A DNA stretch of 41,539 nt from Nitrospira japonica (lineage in GTDB: Bacteria > Nitrospirota > Thermodesulfovibrionia > UBA6902). This document shows positions 1 through 8,439 of this stretch, one piece after another. Under the pieces are notes generated by a model. It saw nothing but the letters and a program-made list of their open reading frames with translations. It had not been told where the DNA came from and did not search any database. Both the position numbers and the translations under genes were made by a program. The number at the start of each line of letters is the position of its first letter. The stretch's first letter is position 1. Location of the stretch: assembly GCA_020723105.1 (NCBI GenBank), contig DYJL01000027.1, positions 1-41,539 of the forward strand, written 5' to 3'.

Positions 1-224
1 CGTTTGTCGTATTTTACACCTTATACGACTGTCCGATTTTTGGGGGCCACCTCTCAGTATTAATGCAAGCACAAATAAAACCCATTGTATAATCTAACTA
101 ATCATTTTATAATCTTTTACTAATTCTGCTTGACCTAAATGAGAAATTTACCATAAACTTTATGCACTGTTATGAAATAGGTTAAGTAACAATATGACGT
201 CATAATAAAAATACAGGAGGATAT
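1..224. other. Intergenic leader upstream of dapA
   Basis: No convincing coding frame is visible in these AT-rich bases. A weak sigma70-like pair lies at 130-135 (TTGACC) with CATAAA at 152-157 (16-base spacer) or TAAACT at 154-159 (18-base spacer). An 8-bp perfect palindrome TGACGTCA lies at 195-202, about 23 bases before the dapA start; it could be an operator or chance. The dapA ribosome binding site AGGAGG precedes the ATG at 225. Confidence 0.4.
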
Positions 225-1103
225 ATGTTTAAGGGTTCGATTGTTGCAATAGTAACACCTTTCAAAAATAAGGTGGTAGATGAAAAGGCCTTGAGTGAAC
301 TAATTGAGTGGCATATTAAGGAAGGGACTAACGCTATCGTCCCTTGCGGTACAACAGGGGAGTCAGCCACACTGGATTATGATGAACATTATAGGGTTAT
401 AGAAATTACCATTAAGACTGTCAATAAAAGGATCCCTGTTATTGCAGGAACAGGTGCAAATTCAACCGATGAGACTATCATGATTACCCAAAAAGCAAAA
501 GAAATGGGAGCCGATGGGGCCCTTATTGTGGCGCCTTATTACAATAAACCTACACAGGAAGGTTTGTATAGACATTACAAAATGGTTGCAGAGACAGTGG
601 ACATTCCCATTCTTTTATATAATGTGCCGGGGCGTACGGCGGTTAACATGCTTCCTCAGACAGTAGCCAGACTCGCAGAGATAAAAAACATTGTAGGAAT
701 CAAAGAGGCTACAGGCGACATGAGACAGGCAAGCGATATTATCCGCCTTTGCGGGGATCGGATGGCTGTTATATCAGGCGATGATTTCACGACATTCACT
801 CTTCTTGCACTTGGTGGAAAAGGAGTAATCTCTGTTGCAGCAAATGTTATTCCGCGGGATGTTGCTGCAATGGTAAAGGCCTGGGAAGATGGCAGGATTG
901 AAGAGGCCAGGAGGCTGCATTATAAACTCGAACCGTTAAATCAAGCAATGTTTATAGAAACAAATCCTATTCCTGCGAAGACTGCATTAAGCATGATGGG
1001 TAAAATTCAGGAAGAATTCAGGCTGCCTCTCTGTCAGATGAGTGTTGAGAATAAAGATAAACTGAAGAATGTTCTTATTAATTATGGCCTTGTATCTAAA
1101 TAG
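225..1103 (+). CDS. dapA: 4-hydroxy-tetrahydrodipicolinate synthase
   Basis: DapA condenses pyruvate with aspartate semialdehyde, the first committed step to diaminopimelate and lysine, in the cytoplasm. The 292-residue length is standard for the family. The N-terminal MFKGSIVAIVTPFKN, the substrate-loop signature PCGTTGESATL near residue 42, the YNVPGRTA segment containing the catalytic tyrosine near residue 134, and GIKEATGD with the Schiff-base lysine near residue 162 are all visible. The start is supported by AGGAGG a few bases upstream. The gene is followed by a separately promoted 6S RNA, so it is probably monocistronic. There is no adjacent dapB or lysA in the window. Confidence 0.97.
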   Translation: MFKGSIVAIVTPFKNKVVDEKALSELIEWHIKEGTNAIVPCGTTGESATLDYDEHYRVIEITIKTVNKRIPVIAGTGANSTDETIMITQKAKEMGADGALIVAPYYNKPTQEGLYRHYKMVAETVDIPILLYNVPGRTAVNMLPQTVARLAEIKNIVGIKEATGDMRQASDIIRLCGDRMAVISGDDFTTFTLLALGGKGVISVAANVIPRDVAAMVKAWEDGRIEEARRLHYKLEPLNQAMFIETNPIPAKTALSMMGKIQEEFRLPLCQMSVENKDKLKNVLINYGLVSK

Positions 1104-1126
1104 CGGTTATTGCAATTAAATAACTC

Positions 1127-1156
1127 TTGATAAATTGGTAGTTTTTCTGTTATAAA
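1127..1156 (+). promoter_or_regulatory. Sigma70-like promoter of the 6S RNA
   Basis: TTGATA at 1127-1132 and TATAAA at 1151-1156 are separated by 18 bases, predicting a transcription start near 1163, about ten bases before the closing stem of the predicted 6S RNA. The boxes lie just after the dapA stop codon. Confidence 0.55.
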
Positions 1157-1164
1157 AAACTAAA

Positions 1165-1358
1165 AAAGGAGATTGCCTGCCTTGTTTGTGAAGAAGGGAG
1201 AAAACTTGTTCCGACAATTAGACAAGTTTGGGAGCTGCGGTAAAGCAAGTGTTGTGCGCCCTGTAGAAGGGAATATGCCTGATCTTGCTTTCGAGGCACC
1301 CACCTGTAAAACAGGGATTCAAGTTTTTTTCCGACACGGCAAGGTGGGTTCCTTTATT
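1165..1358 (+). ncRNA. ssrS: 6S RNA (RNA polymerase regulator)
   Basis: 6S RNA mimics an open promoter and binds the sigma70 holoenzyme, reducing transcription in stationary phase. The closing stem pairs GCCTGCCTTG (1175-1184) with CAAGGTGGGT (1340-1349), using G-U pairs. After it comes TTGTTTGTGAAGAAGGG, which resembles the TGTTCGCAAGCGGG segment of E. coli 6S RNA. The apical arm pairs AAAGCAAG with CTTGCTTT (about 1244-1292). The 3' side of the central bubble carries the small hairpin CCTGT-AAA-ACAGG (1303-1315) followed by GATTCAAG, matching the position and form of the E. coli CCTTGAACCAAGG hairpin followed by GTTCAAGG. The size of about 180 nt is typical. Position upstream of rarA is plausible, since 6S genes are often near recombination/repair ATPase genes. 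Ends are approximate. Confidence 0.82.
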
Positions 1359-1415
1359 TTGCAGTTGCGGTTAGTATTTCAACTTGTAGCTTTGACAATC
1401 AGGATGTTACTAAGT

Positions 1416-1568
1416 ATGGATAATGATAAAAATATTGCTCAGATTTCCAAACCTCGTAGTAAGTATTTAAAGCTTTCTCAGTTTTTTAAAATACAATTAC
1501 AGCCAGATGAATGCAACGAGGTTGATCAAATAGATTTAAAATATTTTGTAAGTTATCCTGCTACTTAA
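1416..1568 (+). CDS. Possible small ORF of unknown function
   Basis: A 50-residue frame begins MDNDKNIAQISKPRSKYLKL and ends at the TAA at 1566-1568. It lies between the 6S RNA and rarA. Only a weak AGGAT-type ribosome binding site is present, nothing in the peptide is recognised, and there is no signal peptide or membrane segment. The longer frame that reaches back to 1173 overlaps the 6S RNA and is not credible. This may be untranslated spacer. Confidence 0.2.
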   Translation: MDNDKNIAQISKPRSKYLKLSQFFKIQLQPDECNEVDQIDLKYFVSYPAT

Positions 1569-1636
1569 CAGATTCCTTTGTCTTAAGCTGTTTTTTCCTG
1601 CCGCATACTGCAATAACAAAGAATGAATAACGAGTA

Positions 1637-1670
1637 ATTCTTAATTAACAATTAATTGTTCATTAAGAAT
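1637..1670. repeat. AT-rich palindrome before rarA
   Basis: ATTCTTAAT at the left and ATTAAGAAT at the right form perfect 9-base arms around a second palindrome AACAATTAATTGTT. Its words recur at roughly 7-base spacing, similar in style to the heptad tracts elsewhere in this window. It spans the TTG that would give a longer rarA frame, which argues for the ATG at 1683. Confidence 0.5.
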
Positions 1671-1682
1671 CGGCACTTAATT

Positions 1683-2951
1683 ATGGAACTTTTAAAGACC
1701 GAAAAAGAGGCGCCTCTCGCTTGGAGGATGCAGCCTGAAAATCTGGGAGAGTTTGTTGGTCAGGCACATATTCTTGATAAAGGGAAGCCTCTCAGAGAGG
1801 CTATAGAAAGAGATTCAATAGTTTCTCTCATATTGTATGGCCCTCCCGGCAGCGGCAAGACAGCTCTTGCACATATTATTGCCAGAAGAACACATGCATA
1901 TTTTATCGCACTTAATGCAGTTACATCAGGAATAGCCGATATCAAGGAAGCTCTGAAGGAGGCAAAAGATTACAACAGGTCCATACTGTTTATTGATGAG
2001 ATTCACAGATTTAACAAGTTGCAGCAGGATGCCTTGCTTCCTGCTGTTGAAAGCGGTCTTGTATCGCTGATAGGCGCATCTACACAGAATCCCTTTTTCT
2101 CAATCATTCCAGCCTTGTCTTCAAGGTCTATGATTTTCCAGTTTTCACCTTTAAAAGAGTCCGAAATCAAGACGCTGCTTGAAAGGGCTTTGATAGACAG
2201 GAAAAAGGGGCTTGGTGAACTGAATATAACGCTGAAGCCCGCTGCAGCAGATCTTATTGCTTCTGCATCAGAAGGAGATGCGAGAAGGGCTTTGAATGCT
2301 TTGGAACTGGGTGTATTTATAACAAAAAGCAGGAACAGTTTTGTATATGATATTCGATTGGCCAGAGAAGTCTTGCAGAAGAAATCTATCTACTATAGTG
2401 AGGATGAACATTATGACACGATTTCTGCATTTATAAAAAGCATGCGTGGTGGAGATCCTGATGCAGTGCTTTATTGGCTGGCTAAGATGTTAGAGGCTGG
2501 AGAAGACCCGCTTTATATTGCACGCAGAATTATAATCTGTGCGTCTGAAGATGTTGGCAATGCGGACCCCAGGGCCCTTGAGTTAGCTGTTACTGCTTTA
2601 CATGCAGTTGAATCAATCGGCCTGCCTGAGGGGCGCATCCCTTTAGCGCAGGCGGCGATATATGTAGCAATGGCGCCCAAAAGCAACTCTTCATATAAGG
2701 GAATCGAGAATGCGCTTCTGAGTGTCAGGGAAGAGCGCCTTTCCCCTGTGCCTGCACATCTGAAACATGCGAACTACAAGGGGGCCTCACGCCTTGGCGC
2801 CGGGCTGGGCTACAAATATCCTCATGACTATAAAGATCACTTGGTGGATCAACAATATACGGTAAACAATAAAACTTTCTTTTTTCCATCTGATCAGGGA
2901 TATGAAAAGATATTCAAGAAAAGACTAAGCAAAAGGAGGAGCAGACAATGA
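1683..2951 (+). CDS. rarA: Replication-associated recombination protein A (RarA/MgsA AAA+ ATPase)
   Basis: RarA is a clamp-loader-like AAA+ ATPase that acts at stalled replication forks. With the ATG at 1683 the product has 422 residues, normal for the family. Visible are Walker A GPPGSGKT (residues 53-60), Walker [10 protein letters not shown] (102-110), the sensor segment GASTQNPFF, the arginine-finger region [17 protein letters not shown], and the C-terminal tetramerisation domain ([21 protein letters not shown], then [11 protein letters not shown]). An in-frame TTG at 1656 would add nine residues but lies in a palindrome and has no ribosome binding site; the ATG also lacks a clear one. 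The stop overlaps the rny start (ATGA), so the two are translationally coupled. Confidence 0.95.
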   Translation: MELLKTEKEAPLAWRMQPENLGEFVGQAHILDKGKPLREAIERDSIVSLILYGPPGSGKTALAHIIARRTHAYFIALNAVTSGIADIKEALKEAKDYNRSILFIDEIHRFNKLQQDALLPAVESGLVSLIGASTQNPFFSIIPALSSRSMIFQFSPLKESEIKTLLERALIDRKKGLGELNITLKPAAADLIASASEGDARRALNALELGVFITKSRNSFVYDIRLAREVLQKKSIYYSEDEHYDTISAFIKSMRGGDPDAVLYWLAKMLEAGEDPLYIARRIIICASEDVGNADPRALELAVTALHAVESIGLPEGRIPLAQAAIYVAMAPKSNSSYKGIENALLSVREERLSPVPAHLKHANYKGASRLGAGLGYKYPHDYKDHLVDQQYTVNNKTFFFPSDQGYEKIFKKRLSKRRSRQ

Positions 2952-4513
2952 TAGGTACGGGTAATTTATTTATTTTTCTTGCTGCAGGGCTTGTAATCGG
3001 TTTCGTTCTGTCTTTCTTGTACGTTAAAGTAAGCACAAGCAATAAGACTAAAGAAATAGAGGAAAAGGCAAAGAAACTTTTACTGGATGCAGAAAAAGAA
3101 GCTGGTAATATTAAGAAAGAAGCGCAGCTTGAAGCCACTGATACAGTCCTTCGTATTAAAACTGAAGCTGAAAAGGATTTAAAGGAACGGCGCTCTGAAC
3201 TCAACCTGTTTGACAAAAGACTGCGGCAGAGAGAGGAGATGTTTGACAGAAAGCTGGAGCAGCTTGACAGGAAGGAGAGTTTCTTCAATAAAAAAGACCG
3301 GGAATTCAGCAACAGGGAGAAAGCATTACAGGAAAAAGAGCAGAACTACGAAGCGCTTCTGAAAAAACAGAATGAGGTGCTGGCGCAGATATCAACTCTT
3401 TCTGTTGAGGAAGCCAGACAGGAACTCCTGAAACGTGTTGAAGAAGAATCCAGGTTTGAAGCTGCAAAGATTGCAAAACGTATTGAAGATGAAACTGTGG
3501 AATCTGCAAACAGGAAGTCAAAAGAAATATTGAGCCTGGCCATTCAGCGTTATGCGAGTGAATATGTCAGCGACAATACGATTTCTACGGTAAGCCTGCC
3601 TAATGATGAAATGAAGGGAAGAATAATCGGAAGAGAAGGCAGAAACATCAGGACGCTTGAGGCAAAAACAGGGGTTGAGTTTATTATAGATGACACACCG
3701 GAAACGGTCATTCTGTCATGTTTTGATCCTGTAAGGAGAGAGATAGCGCGCGTTTCACTTGAACGTCTTATTACTGACGGAAGGATACATCCGACAAGGA
3801 TTGAAGAGATCGTTGAGAAAGTAACAAAAGAAATTGAAGCAACAATAAAAGAAGAGGGAGAGAAAGCTGTTTTCGACCTGGGCCTTCACGGCTTGCATCC
3901 GGAACTTGTCAGGCTTATTGGAAGACTCAAATACAGGACCTCTTACGGTCAAAATGTTTTGCGGCATTCAATTGAGGTTGCATATCTTGCAAGCGCTATG
4001 GCAGGGGAGCTCAGGGTTGATTCAAAACTTGCCAAAAGAGCCGGCATCCTTCATGACATCGGAAAAGCTATTGATCATGAAATCGAAGGGTCACACCAGT
4101 CCATTGGAGCTGATTTTGCCAAAAAATATGGGGAGAACGCTAAGGTCGTCAATGCTATTCTGGTGCACCATGGAGAAGGGGACACCATGACAGTGGAAGC
4201 ATCCCTTGTAGCTGCTGCTGATGCCCTTTCTGCAGCAAGACCAGGCGCCCGGAAGGAAACTCTGACGGATTATATAAAACGCGTTGAGAAACTCGAGCAG
4301 ATAGCAACATCAGTAGACGGCGTAAATAAGTCCTATGCAATACAGGCCGGCAGGGAAGTGAGGATTATTGTAAAACCGGAAGAGGTTAATGATGTATTAT
4401 GCGCTCAGATTTCTAGGGACCTTGCCAAGAAGATTGAATCAGAACTTACATATCCGGGCCAGATTAAGGTTACTGTAATCAGAGAATCGAGATTTGTAGA
4501 ATACGCAAAATAA
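2948..4513 (+). CDS. rny: Ribonuclease Y
   Basis: RNase Y is a membrane-anchored endoribonuclease that initiates mRNA decay. The 521-residue product has an N-terminal membrane helix (about residues 5-26), a long charged coiled coil (about 30-205, rich in E, K, R), a KH domain with [10 protein letters not shown] (224-233), and an HD domain with [10 protein letters not shown] (HD pair at 369-370), followed by the usual C-terminal [14 protein letters not shown] segment. A strong GGAGGA ribosome binding site lies in the end of rarA. The next gene is ymdB, a pairing seen in many bacteria. No key residue is missing. Confidence 0.97.
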   Translation: MIGTGNLFIFLAAGLVIGFVLSFLYVKVSTSNKTKEIEEKAKKLLLDAEKEAGNIKKEAQLEATDTVLRIKTEAEKDLKERRSELNLFDKRLRQREEMFDRKLEQLDRKESFFNKKDREFSNREKALQEKEQNYEALLKKQNEVLAQISTLSVEEARQELLKRVEEESRFEAAKIAKRIEDETVESANRKSKEILSLAIQRYASEYVSDNTISTVSLPNDEMKGRIIGREGRNIRTLEAKTGVEFIIDDTPETVILSCFDPVRREIARVSLERLITDGRIHPTRIEEIVEKVTKEIEATIKEEGEKAVFDLGLHGLHPELVRLIGRLKYRTSYGQNVLRHSIEVAYLASAMAGELRVDSKLAKRAGILHDIGKAIDHEIEGSHQSIGADFAKKYGENAKVVNAILVHHGEGDTMTVEASLVAAADALSAARPGARKETLTDYIKRVEKLEQIATSVDGVNKSYAIQAGREVRIIVKPEEVNDVLCAQISRDLAKKIESELTYPGQIKVTVIRESRFVEYAK

Positions 4514-4519
4514 AACACC

Positions 4520-5302
4520 ATGAAAATTCTATTCATCGGAGACATTATTGGGAAGCCTGGCAGACGGGCTGTGAAGGAAGGGCTTCCCGATCTCGTAAAT
4601 AAATTAAAGATTGATTTTGTTGTTGCCAATGCTGAAAATGCTGCCGGCGGTTTTGGGGTGACACAGTCTGTTGCCGAAGAACTGTTTTCAATGGGCCTTC
4701 ATGTACTGACTTCAGGGAATCACATCTGGGATAAAAAAGAAGCGGTTACGTATATTACAAAAGAAAGCCGTTTATTAAGGCCTGCAAACTATCCGCCTGA
4801 TGTTCCGGGGTTTGGGAGTATTGTTATGAAAACTTCATCCGGAGATAAACTTGCTGTTATAAATCTTTCAGGCCGGGTTTTTATGTCGCAGATGGATTGC
4901 CCTTTCAGAACCGCGCAACAGGAAATTGAGACGCTTAAAAAGCAGACCAGCATTATCATTGTTGACTTTCATGCCGAAGCAACATCAGAGAAGTCTGCAA
5001 TGGGCTGGTTTCTTGATGGAGATGTAAGCGCGGTTATCGGCACCCATACGCATGTTCAGACCGCCGATGAGATGATACTGCCCAAGGGCACTGCATTTAT
5101 AACGGATGTAGGGATGACAGGGCCCAAGGATTCGATTATAGGGGTAAAAAAAGAGCAGATAATTCATAAATTTCTTACCCAGATACCTGCACGCTTTGAA
5201 ACCGCAAAAGGCGAATCACTGCTTTCATGTGTTGTTATTGAGATTAATCCAAAGACAGGTCTTTCGTCCTCTATTCAAAGACTGCAACTGACTTTTGCTT
5301 AA
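4520..5302 (+). CDS. ymdB: YmdB/TIGR00282-family metallophosphoesterase (cyclic-nucleotide phosphodiesterase)
   Basis: The family hydrolyses 2',3'-cyclic nucleotides (and in B. subtilis YmdB also cAMP) using a di-metal centre. The 260 residues show the metal-ligand motifs in order: GDIIGKPGR near the N terminus, NAENAAGG, TSGNHIWD, DFHAEATSEKSAMG and GTHTHVQTADE. It begins six bases after the rny stop without its own strong ribosome binding site, so it is probably co-transcribed and translated by coupling. Link to RNase Y suggests a role in RNA turnover products or regulation, by analogy with characterised rny-ymdB pairs. Confidence 0.92.
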   Translation: MKILFIGDIIGKPGRRAVKEGLPDLVNKLKIDFVVANAENAAGGFGVTQSVAEELFSMGLHVLTSGNHIWDKKEAVTYITKESRLLRPANYPPDVPGFGSIVMKTSSGDKLAVINLSGRVFMSQMDCPFRTAQQEIETLKKQTSIIIVDFHAEATSEKSAMGWFLDGDVSAVIGTHTHVQTADEMILPKGTAFITDVGMTGPKDSIIGVKKEQIIHKFLTQIPARFETAKGESLLSCVVIEINPKTGLSSSIQRLQLTFA

Positions 5303-5314
5303 GGAGAATTAAAT

Positions 5315-5350
5315 CTCAGGGAGTCCCTTAATGCTGCAGAACCCCCTGAG
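5315..5350. terminator. Possible bidirectional terminator between ymdB and hup
   Basis: CTCAGGG (5315-5321) can pair with CCCTGAG (5344-5350) between two convergent genes. The following T-rich sequence is only moderate in either direction, so termination is likely but not certain. Confidence 0.4.
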
Positions 5351-5361
5351 CGTTAAGAATG

Positions 5362-5634
5362 TTATTTTATTGCTTGCTTGAAAGCCTTGCCTGCAGAAAA
5401 TTTCGGGATCTTTGAAGCAGGAATTTTAATTTCTTCTCCGGTTCTTGGATTACGGCCTTTTCTGGCTTTCCTCTTTGAAACAGAGAAAGTTCCAAATCCT
5501 ACCAGAGTTACTTTGTTGCCTTTTTTAAGTGTCTTTGTAACTCCGCTAATAAGAGAATCAATAGCTTTTGCAGCGGCTGCCTTTGATATGCCAGCTCCAT
5601 CTGCAATTGCATCAATGAGATCTGCTTTTGTCAT
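5362..5634 (-). CDS. hup: DNA-binding protein HU
   Basis: HU is a small nucleoid-associated protein that bends and compacts DNA. The 90-residue length, the N-terminal [11 protein letters not shown], the [11 protein letters not shown] core and the DNA-binding arm [17 protein letters not shown] are classic, as is the C-terminal [13 protein letters not shown]. The GGAGG ribosome binding site is about seven bases upstream of the ATG. The gene stands alone and has its own strong promoter, as expected for an abundant protein. HU versus IHF: the sequence reads as HU-type because it has a homodimer-like HU N terminus, though the two families are close. Confidence 0.96.
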   Translation of the reverse strand: MTKADLIDAIADGAGISKAAAAKAIDSLISGVTKTLKKGNKVTLVGFGTFSVSKRKARKGRNPRTGEEIKIPASKIPKFSAGKAFKQAIK

Positions 5635-5687
5635 AGATTTCCTCCTTTCATTCTATATGAATTAGCGTTTATAAAAACGTATGATGA

Positions 5688-5716
5688 AAGATACCAAAGG
5701 GATTTGGGTTTGTCAA
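5688..5716 (-). promoter_or_regulatory. Promoter of hup
   Basis: On the minus strand TTGACA (5716-5711) is followed after 17 bases by TATCTT (5693-5688), placing the start near 5681. The start region overlaps a palindromic GCGTTTATAAAAACGT-like stretch (about 5665-5681), which could be an operator. Confidence 0.55.
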
Positions 5717-5812
5717 TAGTTCATTTTACAGCGAAAATCTGATAGTGAAAGGCATAATGATCAATGTGGTGCTCTATAGTTTTTTAAATGCATTTTAAAG
5801 TAAATTAAAGAC

Positions 5813-6988
5813 ATGCTTGCCCTGATAATAAATAAACAGAAAAGCGGACCGTTAATAAACCGGCATCCCTGGGTTTTTTCCCGGGCCCTTAAAACCCTTC
5901 CTGACAATCTAAAGCCTGGAACACATGTAAGACTGACAGATGAGGATGGTTTTTTTCTGGCCAGCGGTTATTTTAGTTCTTATTCACAGATTGCAGTTCG
6001 CATATGGAGTTATGACGAACATGAAGAGATTGATAATGACTTTTTCATAAAACGCATCAGGAGAGCTGATGAAATCAGGAAAAAGTATATTGAAAACAAC
6101 GGTACGGACTCATATCGTCTGATAAACGGCGAGAATGATTTTCTGCCCGGACTGATTGTTGACAAGTATGGTAAATACCTCGTCATACAATGCCATACAC
6201 GAGGCATTGAATTCTGGAAAGACAGCATTGTTAAAGCTCTTGTCGAGACAATAAAACCTGCCGGTATCTATGAAAGATCTGATATGACTTCAAGGAGAGT
6301 TGAGGGACTGGTAAATCAGTCAGGCCTCTTATACGGGAGTATCCCGGATTTAATAACAATAAAAGAAAATGGATTTAAGTTTCTGGCGGATGTTAAACAG
6401 GGGCAAAAAACCGGATTCTATCTGGATCAGCGTGATAAACGGCAGGCGTTGTTAAAATATGCCATGGACCAATCTGTTCTGAACTGCTTCTCATACACGG
6501 GAGGATTTTCAGTTTATGCCCTTGCTGGCGGGGCGCAGAGGGTTGTCAGTGTTGATGCCTCTGCTCCTGCATTGGAGCTGGCAAAGGAAAATATTAAATT
6601 GAATAATCTGGATATCGGCAGATGCGAATTTGTCAGTGACGATGTAAAAAAGTATCTTAAGAATGTTTCTTCCGAAACATTCAATCTGATCATCCTGGAT
6701 CCCCCGGCCTTTATCAAAGACAGGAGAAAGAAGAAGGAAGGGATGACAGGATACAGAGGCATTAATGAAATGGCGCTCAGGATATTGCCGGAAAAGGGCT
6801 TGCTCGTTACCTGTTCATGTTCAGCCCATTTGTCTCTTCAGGATTTTCGATTCCTGCTTGTGGAAGCAGGTGGGAGGACCCGAAAGGCCCTCCGTTTTCT
6901 TGAAACCTATACCCACGGAATAGACCACACTGAACTGGCCCCTTTTATAGAGGGGGAATATTTAAAGTGTTTTATTCTTACAGTATGA
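5813..6988 (+). CDS. rlmI: Class I rRNA (cytosine-C5) methyltransferase, RlmI family
   Basis: RlmI methylates 23S rRNA cytosine 1962 in E. coli using S-adenosylmethionine. The 391 residues are normal. The N-terminal PUA domain covers about residues 1-75 (HPWVFSRAL), the central RlmI-specific segment includes DFLPGLIVDKYG, and the Rossmann domain shows NCFSYTGGFSVYAL (SAM motif I), SVDASAPALELAKEN, the ILDPPAF motif and the catalytic-cysteine segment LVTCSCSAHL. No strong ribosome binding site precedes the ATG. It converges with lemA only five bases away. Specific target position is inferred from the family. Confidence 0.93.
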   Translation: MLALIINKQKSGPLINRHPWVFSRALKTLPDNLKPGTHVRLTDEDGFFLASGYFSSYSQIAVRIWSYDEHEEIDNDFFIKRIRRADEIRKKYIENNGTDSYRLINGENDFLPGLIVDKYGKYLVIQCHTRGIEFWKDSIVKALVETIKPAGIYERSDMTSRRVEGLVNQSGLLYGSIPDLITIKENGFKFLADVKQGQKTGFYLDQRDKRQALLKYAMDQSVLNCFSYTGGFSVYALAGGAQRVVSVDASAPALELAKENIKLNNLDIGRCEFVSDDVKKYLKNVSSETFNLIILDPPAFIKDRRKKKEGMTGYRGINEMALRILPEKGLLVTCSCSAHLSLQDFRFLLVEAGGRTRKALRFLETYTHGIDHTELAPFIEGEYLKCFILTV

Positions 6989-6992
6989 AATA

Positions 6993-7568
6993 CTAAAACT
7001 TTACCTTCGGCGCCTCTTTCTCAGCTTCTGGTATTTCATAATATTCGGCGCTTGTTACACCTGCAAGCGCTGCAAAGAGTCTGCCGAAAACAGTTCTTAT
7101 GTATGTGTTCAGAGTCTGCACGGTTTCGTTGTATCTTTTTCTTTCAACTGCTATCCGGTTTTCCGTGCCTTCAAGGCTGTCCTGAAGTTTTAAGAAGGAC
7201 TCATTTGCCTTAAGCTGAGGATAATTCTCCTGCAGTAGCAGCAGTCTGGACAGGACTCCTTCAAGCTGTCCGGAGGCCTGGATCTTTTCTTTTACAGTAT
7301 GGGCCTGAAAGTATTTGGTTCTTGCATCTGCTATATGCTCAAAGAGCTCTTTTTCATGTGCAGCGTATCCTTTCACTGTCTCAACAAGATTCGGTATCAG
7401 GTCATACCTTCTTTTTAACTGGTTCTCCACCTGCGCCCACTGCGCCTTTACCTGTTCATCCATGGAAACAACACTGTTATATCCGCTGATTACCCATTTT
7501 CCGAATACTAAACCGATAACCAGTATAATGCCTAAAACTATCAGAGTGATCTTTAAACCTTTTGACAT
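6993..7568 (-). CDS. lemA: LemA family protein
   Basis: LemA proteins are small membrane-anchored helical-bundle proteins of unclear function. The 191-residue product has one N-terminal membrane helix (about 4-26), then YNSVVSMDEQVKAQWAQVENQLKRR, the family signature, and NLVETVKGYAAHEKELFE. The C terminus matches the family end (AEYYEIPEAEKEAPKVKF). An AAGGAGG ribosome binding site lies eight bases upstream. It follows a TPM-domain gene on the same strand, the standard lemA-ygcG neighbourhood, suggesting that the two act together at the envelope. Confidence 0.95.
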   Translation of the reverse strand: MSKGLKITLIVLGIILVIGLVFGKWVISGYNSVVSMDEQVKAQWAQVENQLKRRYDLIPNLVETVKGYAAHEKELFEHIADARTKYFQAHTVKEKIQASGQLEGVLSRLLLLQENYPQLKANESFLKLQDSLEGTENRIAVERKRYNETVQTLNTYIRTVFGRLFAALAGVTSAEYYEIPEAEKEAPKVKF

Positions 7569-7611
7569 GTGAACCTCCTTTAAAAAAGTTATTAGTTATT
7601 GAAATGTTTTT

Positions 7612-8439
7612 TTACCAGCTTCCTGAAGAACCGCCTCCTCCAAAGCCGCCACCTCCACCGCCTCCAAAACTGCCGCTGCTAAAACCACCTCCACCTCCCC
7701 ATCCGCTTCTCCTGCTGCCGCCCATCATGTTCATCATAAGAAAAAAGAGCAACAGGCGTGGATGACGTATGAACATGTAAATCAATCCGATAAGAAAGAA
7801 AACGGCAAAGATCATATTCAGCATGGAAGGTTTCCGGCCATTTATCCCTTGCCTCTGACTCCTGGCCCCTAATTTTGGCATCCCTGTAATCTCAACTCCG
7901 GCATCATCGGCAATTATATTGCTGACTGCTAACACCGCTGTATAGATTCCACTTGAATAATCGCCCTGTCTGAAATACTGTACAAGGTATTCCCTTCCAA
8001 TACTGCCTACCAGGCTGTCAGGCAAAAGACCTTCAAGCCCATATCCAATTTCAAATCTGTACTTCCGGTCCTGAAGCGATACGAGAAGAAGCACACCGTT
8101 GTCTTTGCCTTTCTGCCCGAGTTTCCATTTTTTATGAGCGACGTCAATTGAGAAATCTTCAAGGGGCTCGCCTTCAAGATTGTTAATTGTAAGCACAACC
8201 ATCTGGACTGTAGTTTTCTGCTCAAGTTCCAGAAGATATTTATTGAGAGCGTTTTCTGCATTGTCATTTACAATTCCTGCGAGGTCCACTACATGGTTGT
8301 ATGGTTTTTCAGGAATAACTGCCTCTGCAAATACAGAAACTGCATTCAGAGAGATGCAGATATAGAAGAATAAAAATATCAGGCACTGCCGTAAATTTCC
8401 CCAACAACACTTTTCCGAAATACTATTCCTTGATTTCAT
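7612..8439 (-). CDS. TPM-domain (YgcG family) membrane protein
   Basis: The 275 residues start with a signal peptide or anchor (about 17-38, ending AVSVFAEA), followed by a TPM domain (VVDLAGIVNDNAENALNKYL, then GLLPDSLVGSIGREYL, about 50-180), a membrane helix (about 208-230) and a glycine-rich tail of GGGGG and FGGG blocks ending GSW. TPM-domain proteins have been linked to photosystem repair in chloroplasts and to envelope functions in bacteria, but the biochemical role here is unknown. The start overlaps the upstream nucleotidyltransferase-like gene by 17 bases, and lemA follows after 43 bases, so the three form an operon. The glycine tail is normal for this family. Confidence 0.9.
   Translation of the reverse strand: MKSRNSISEKCCWGNLRQCLIFLFFYICISLNAVSVFAEAVIPEKPYNHVVDLAGIVNDNAENALNKYLLELEQKTTVQMVVLTINNLEGEPLEDFSIDVAHKKWKLGQKGKDNGVLLLVSLQDRKYRFEIGYGLEGLLPDSLVGSIGREYLVQYFRQGDYSSGIYTAVLAVSNIIADDAGVEITGMPKLGARSQRQGINGRKPSMLNMIFAVFFLIGLIYMFIRHPRLLLFFLMMNMMGGSRRSGWGGGGGFSSGSFGGGGGGGFGGGGSSGSW

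Noticed and set aside
195..202. TGACGTCA palindrome as a named operator
   Set aside because: An 8-bp palindrome occurs by chance often enough; no second site or known regulator in the window.
1173..1568. 131-codon + strand ORF
   Set aside because: Its first 60 codons cover the predicted 6S RNA, whose fold explains the sequence; no family resemblance in the peptide.
7612..7720. Glycine-codon-rich tract as a low-complexity artefact
   Set aside because: A glycine-rich C terminus ending GSW-like is normal for TPM/YgcG proteins.
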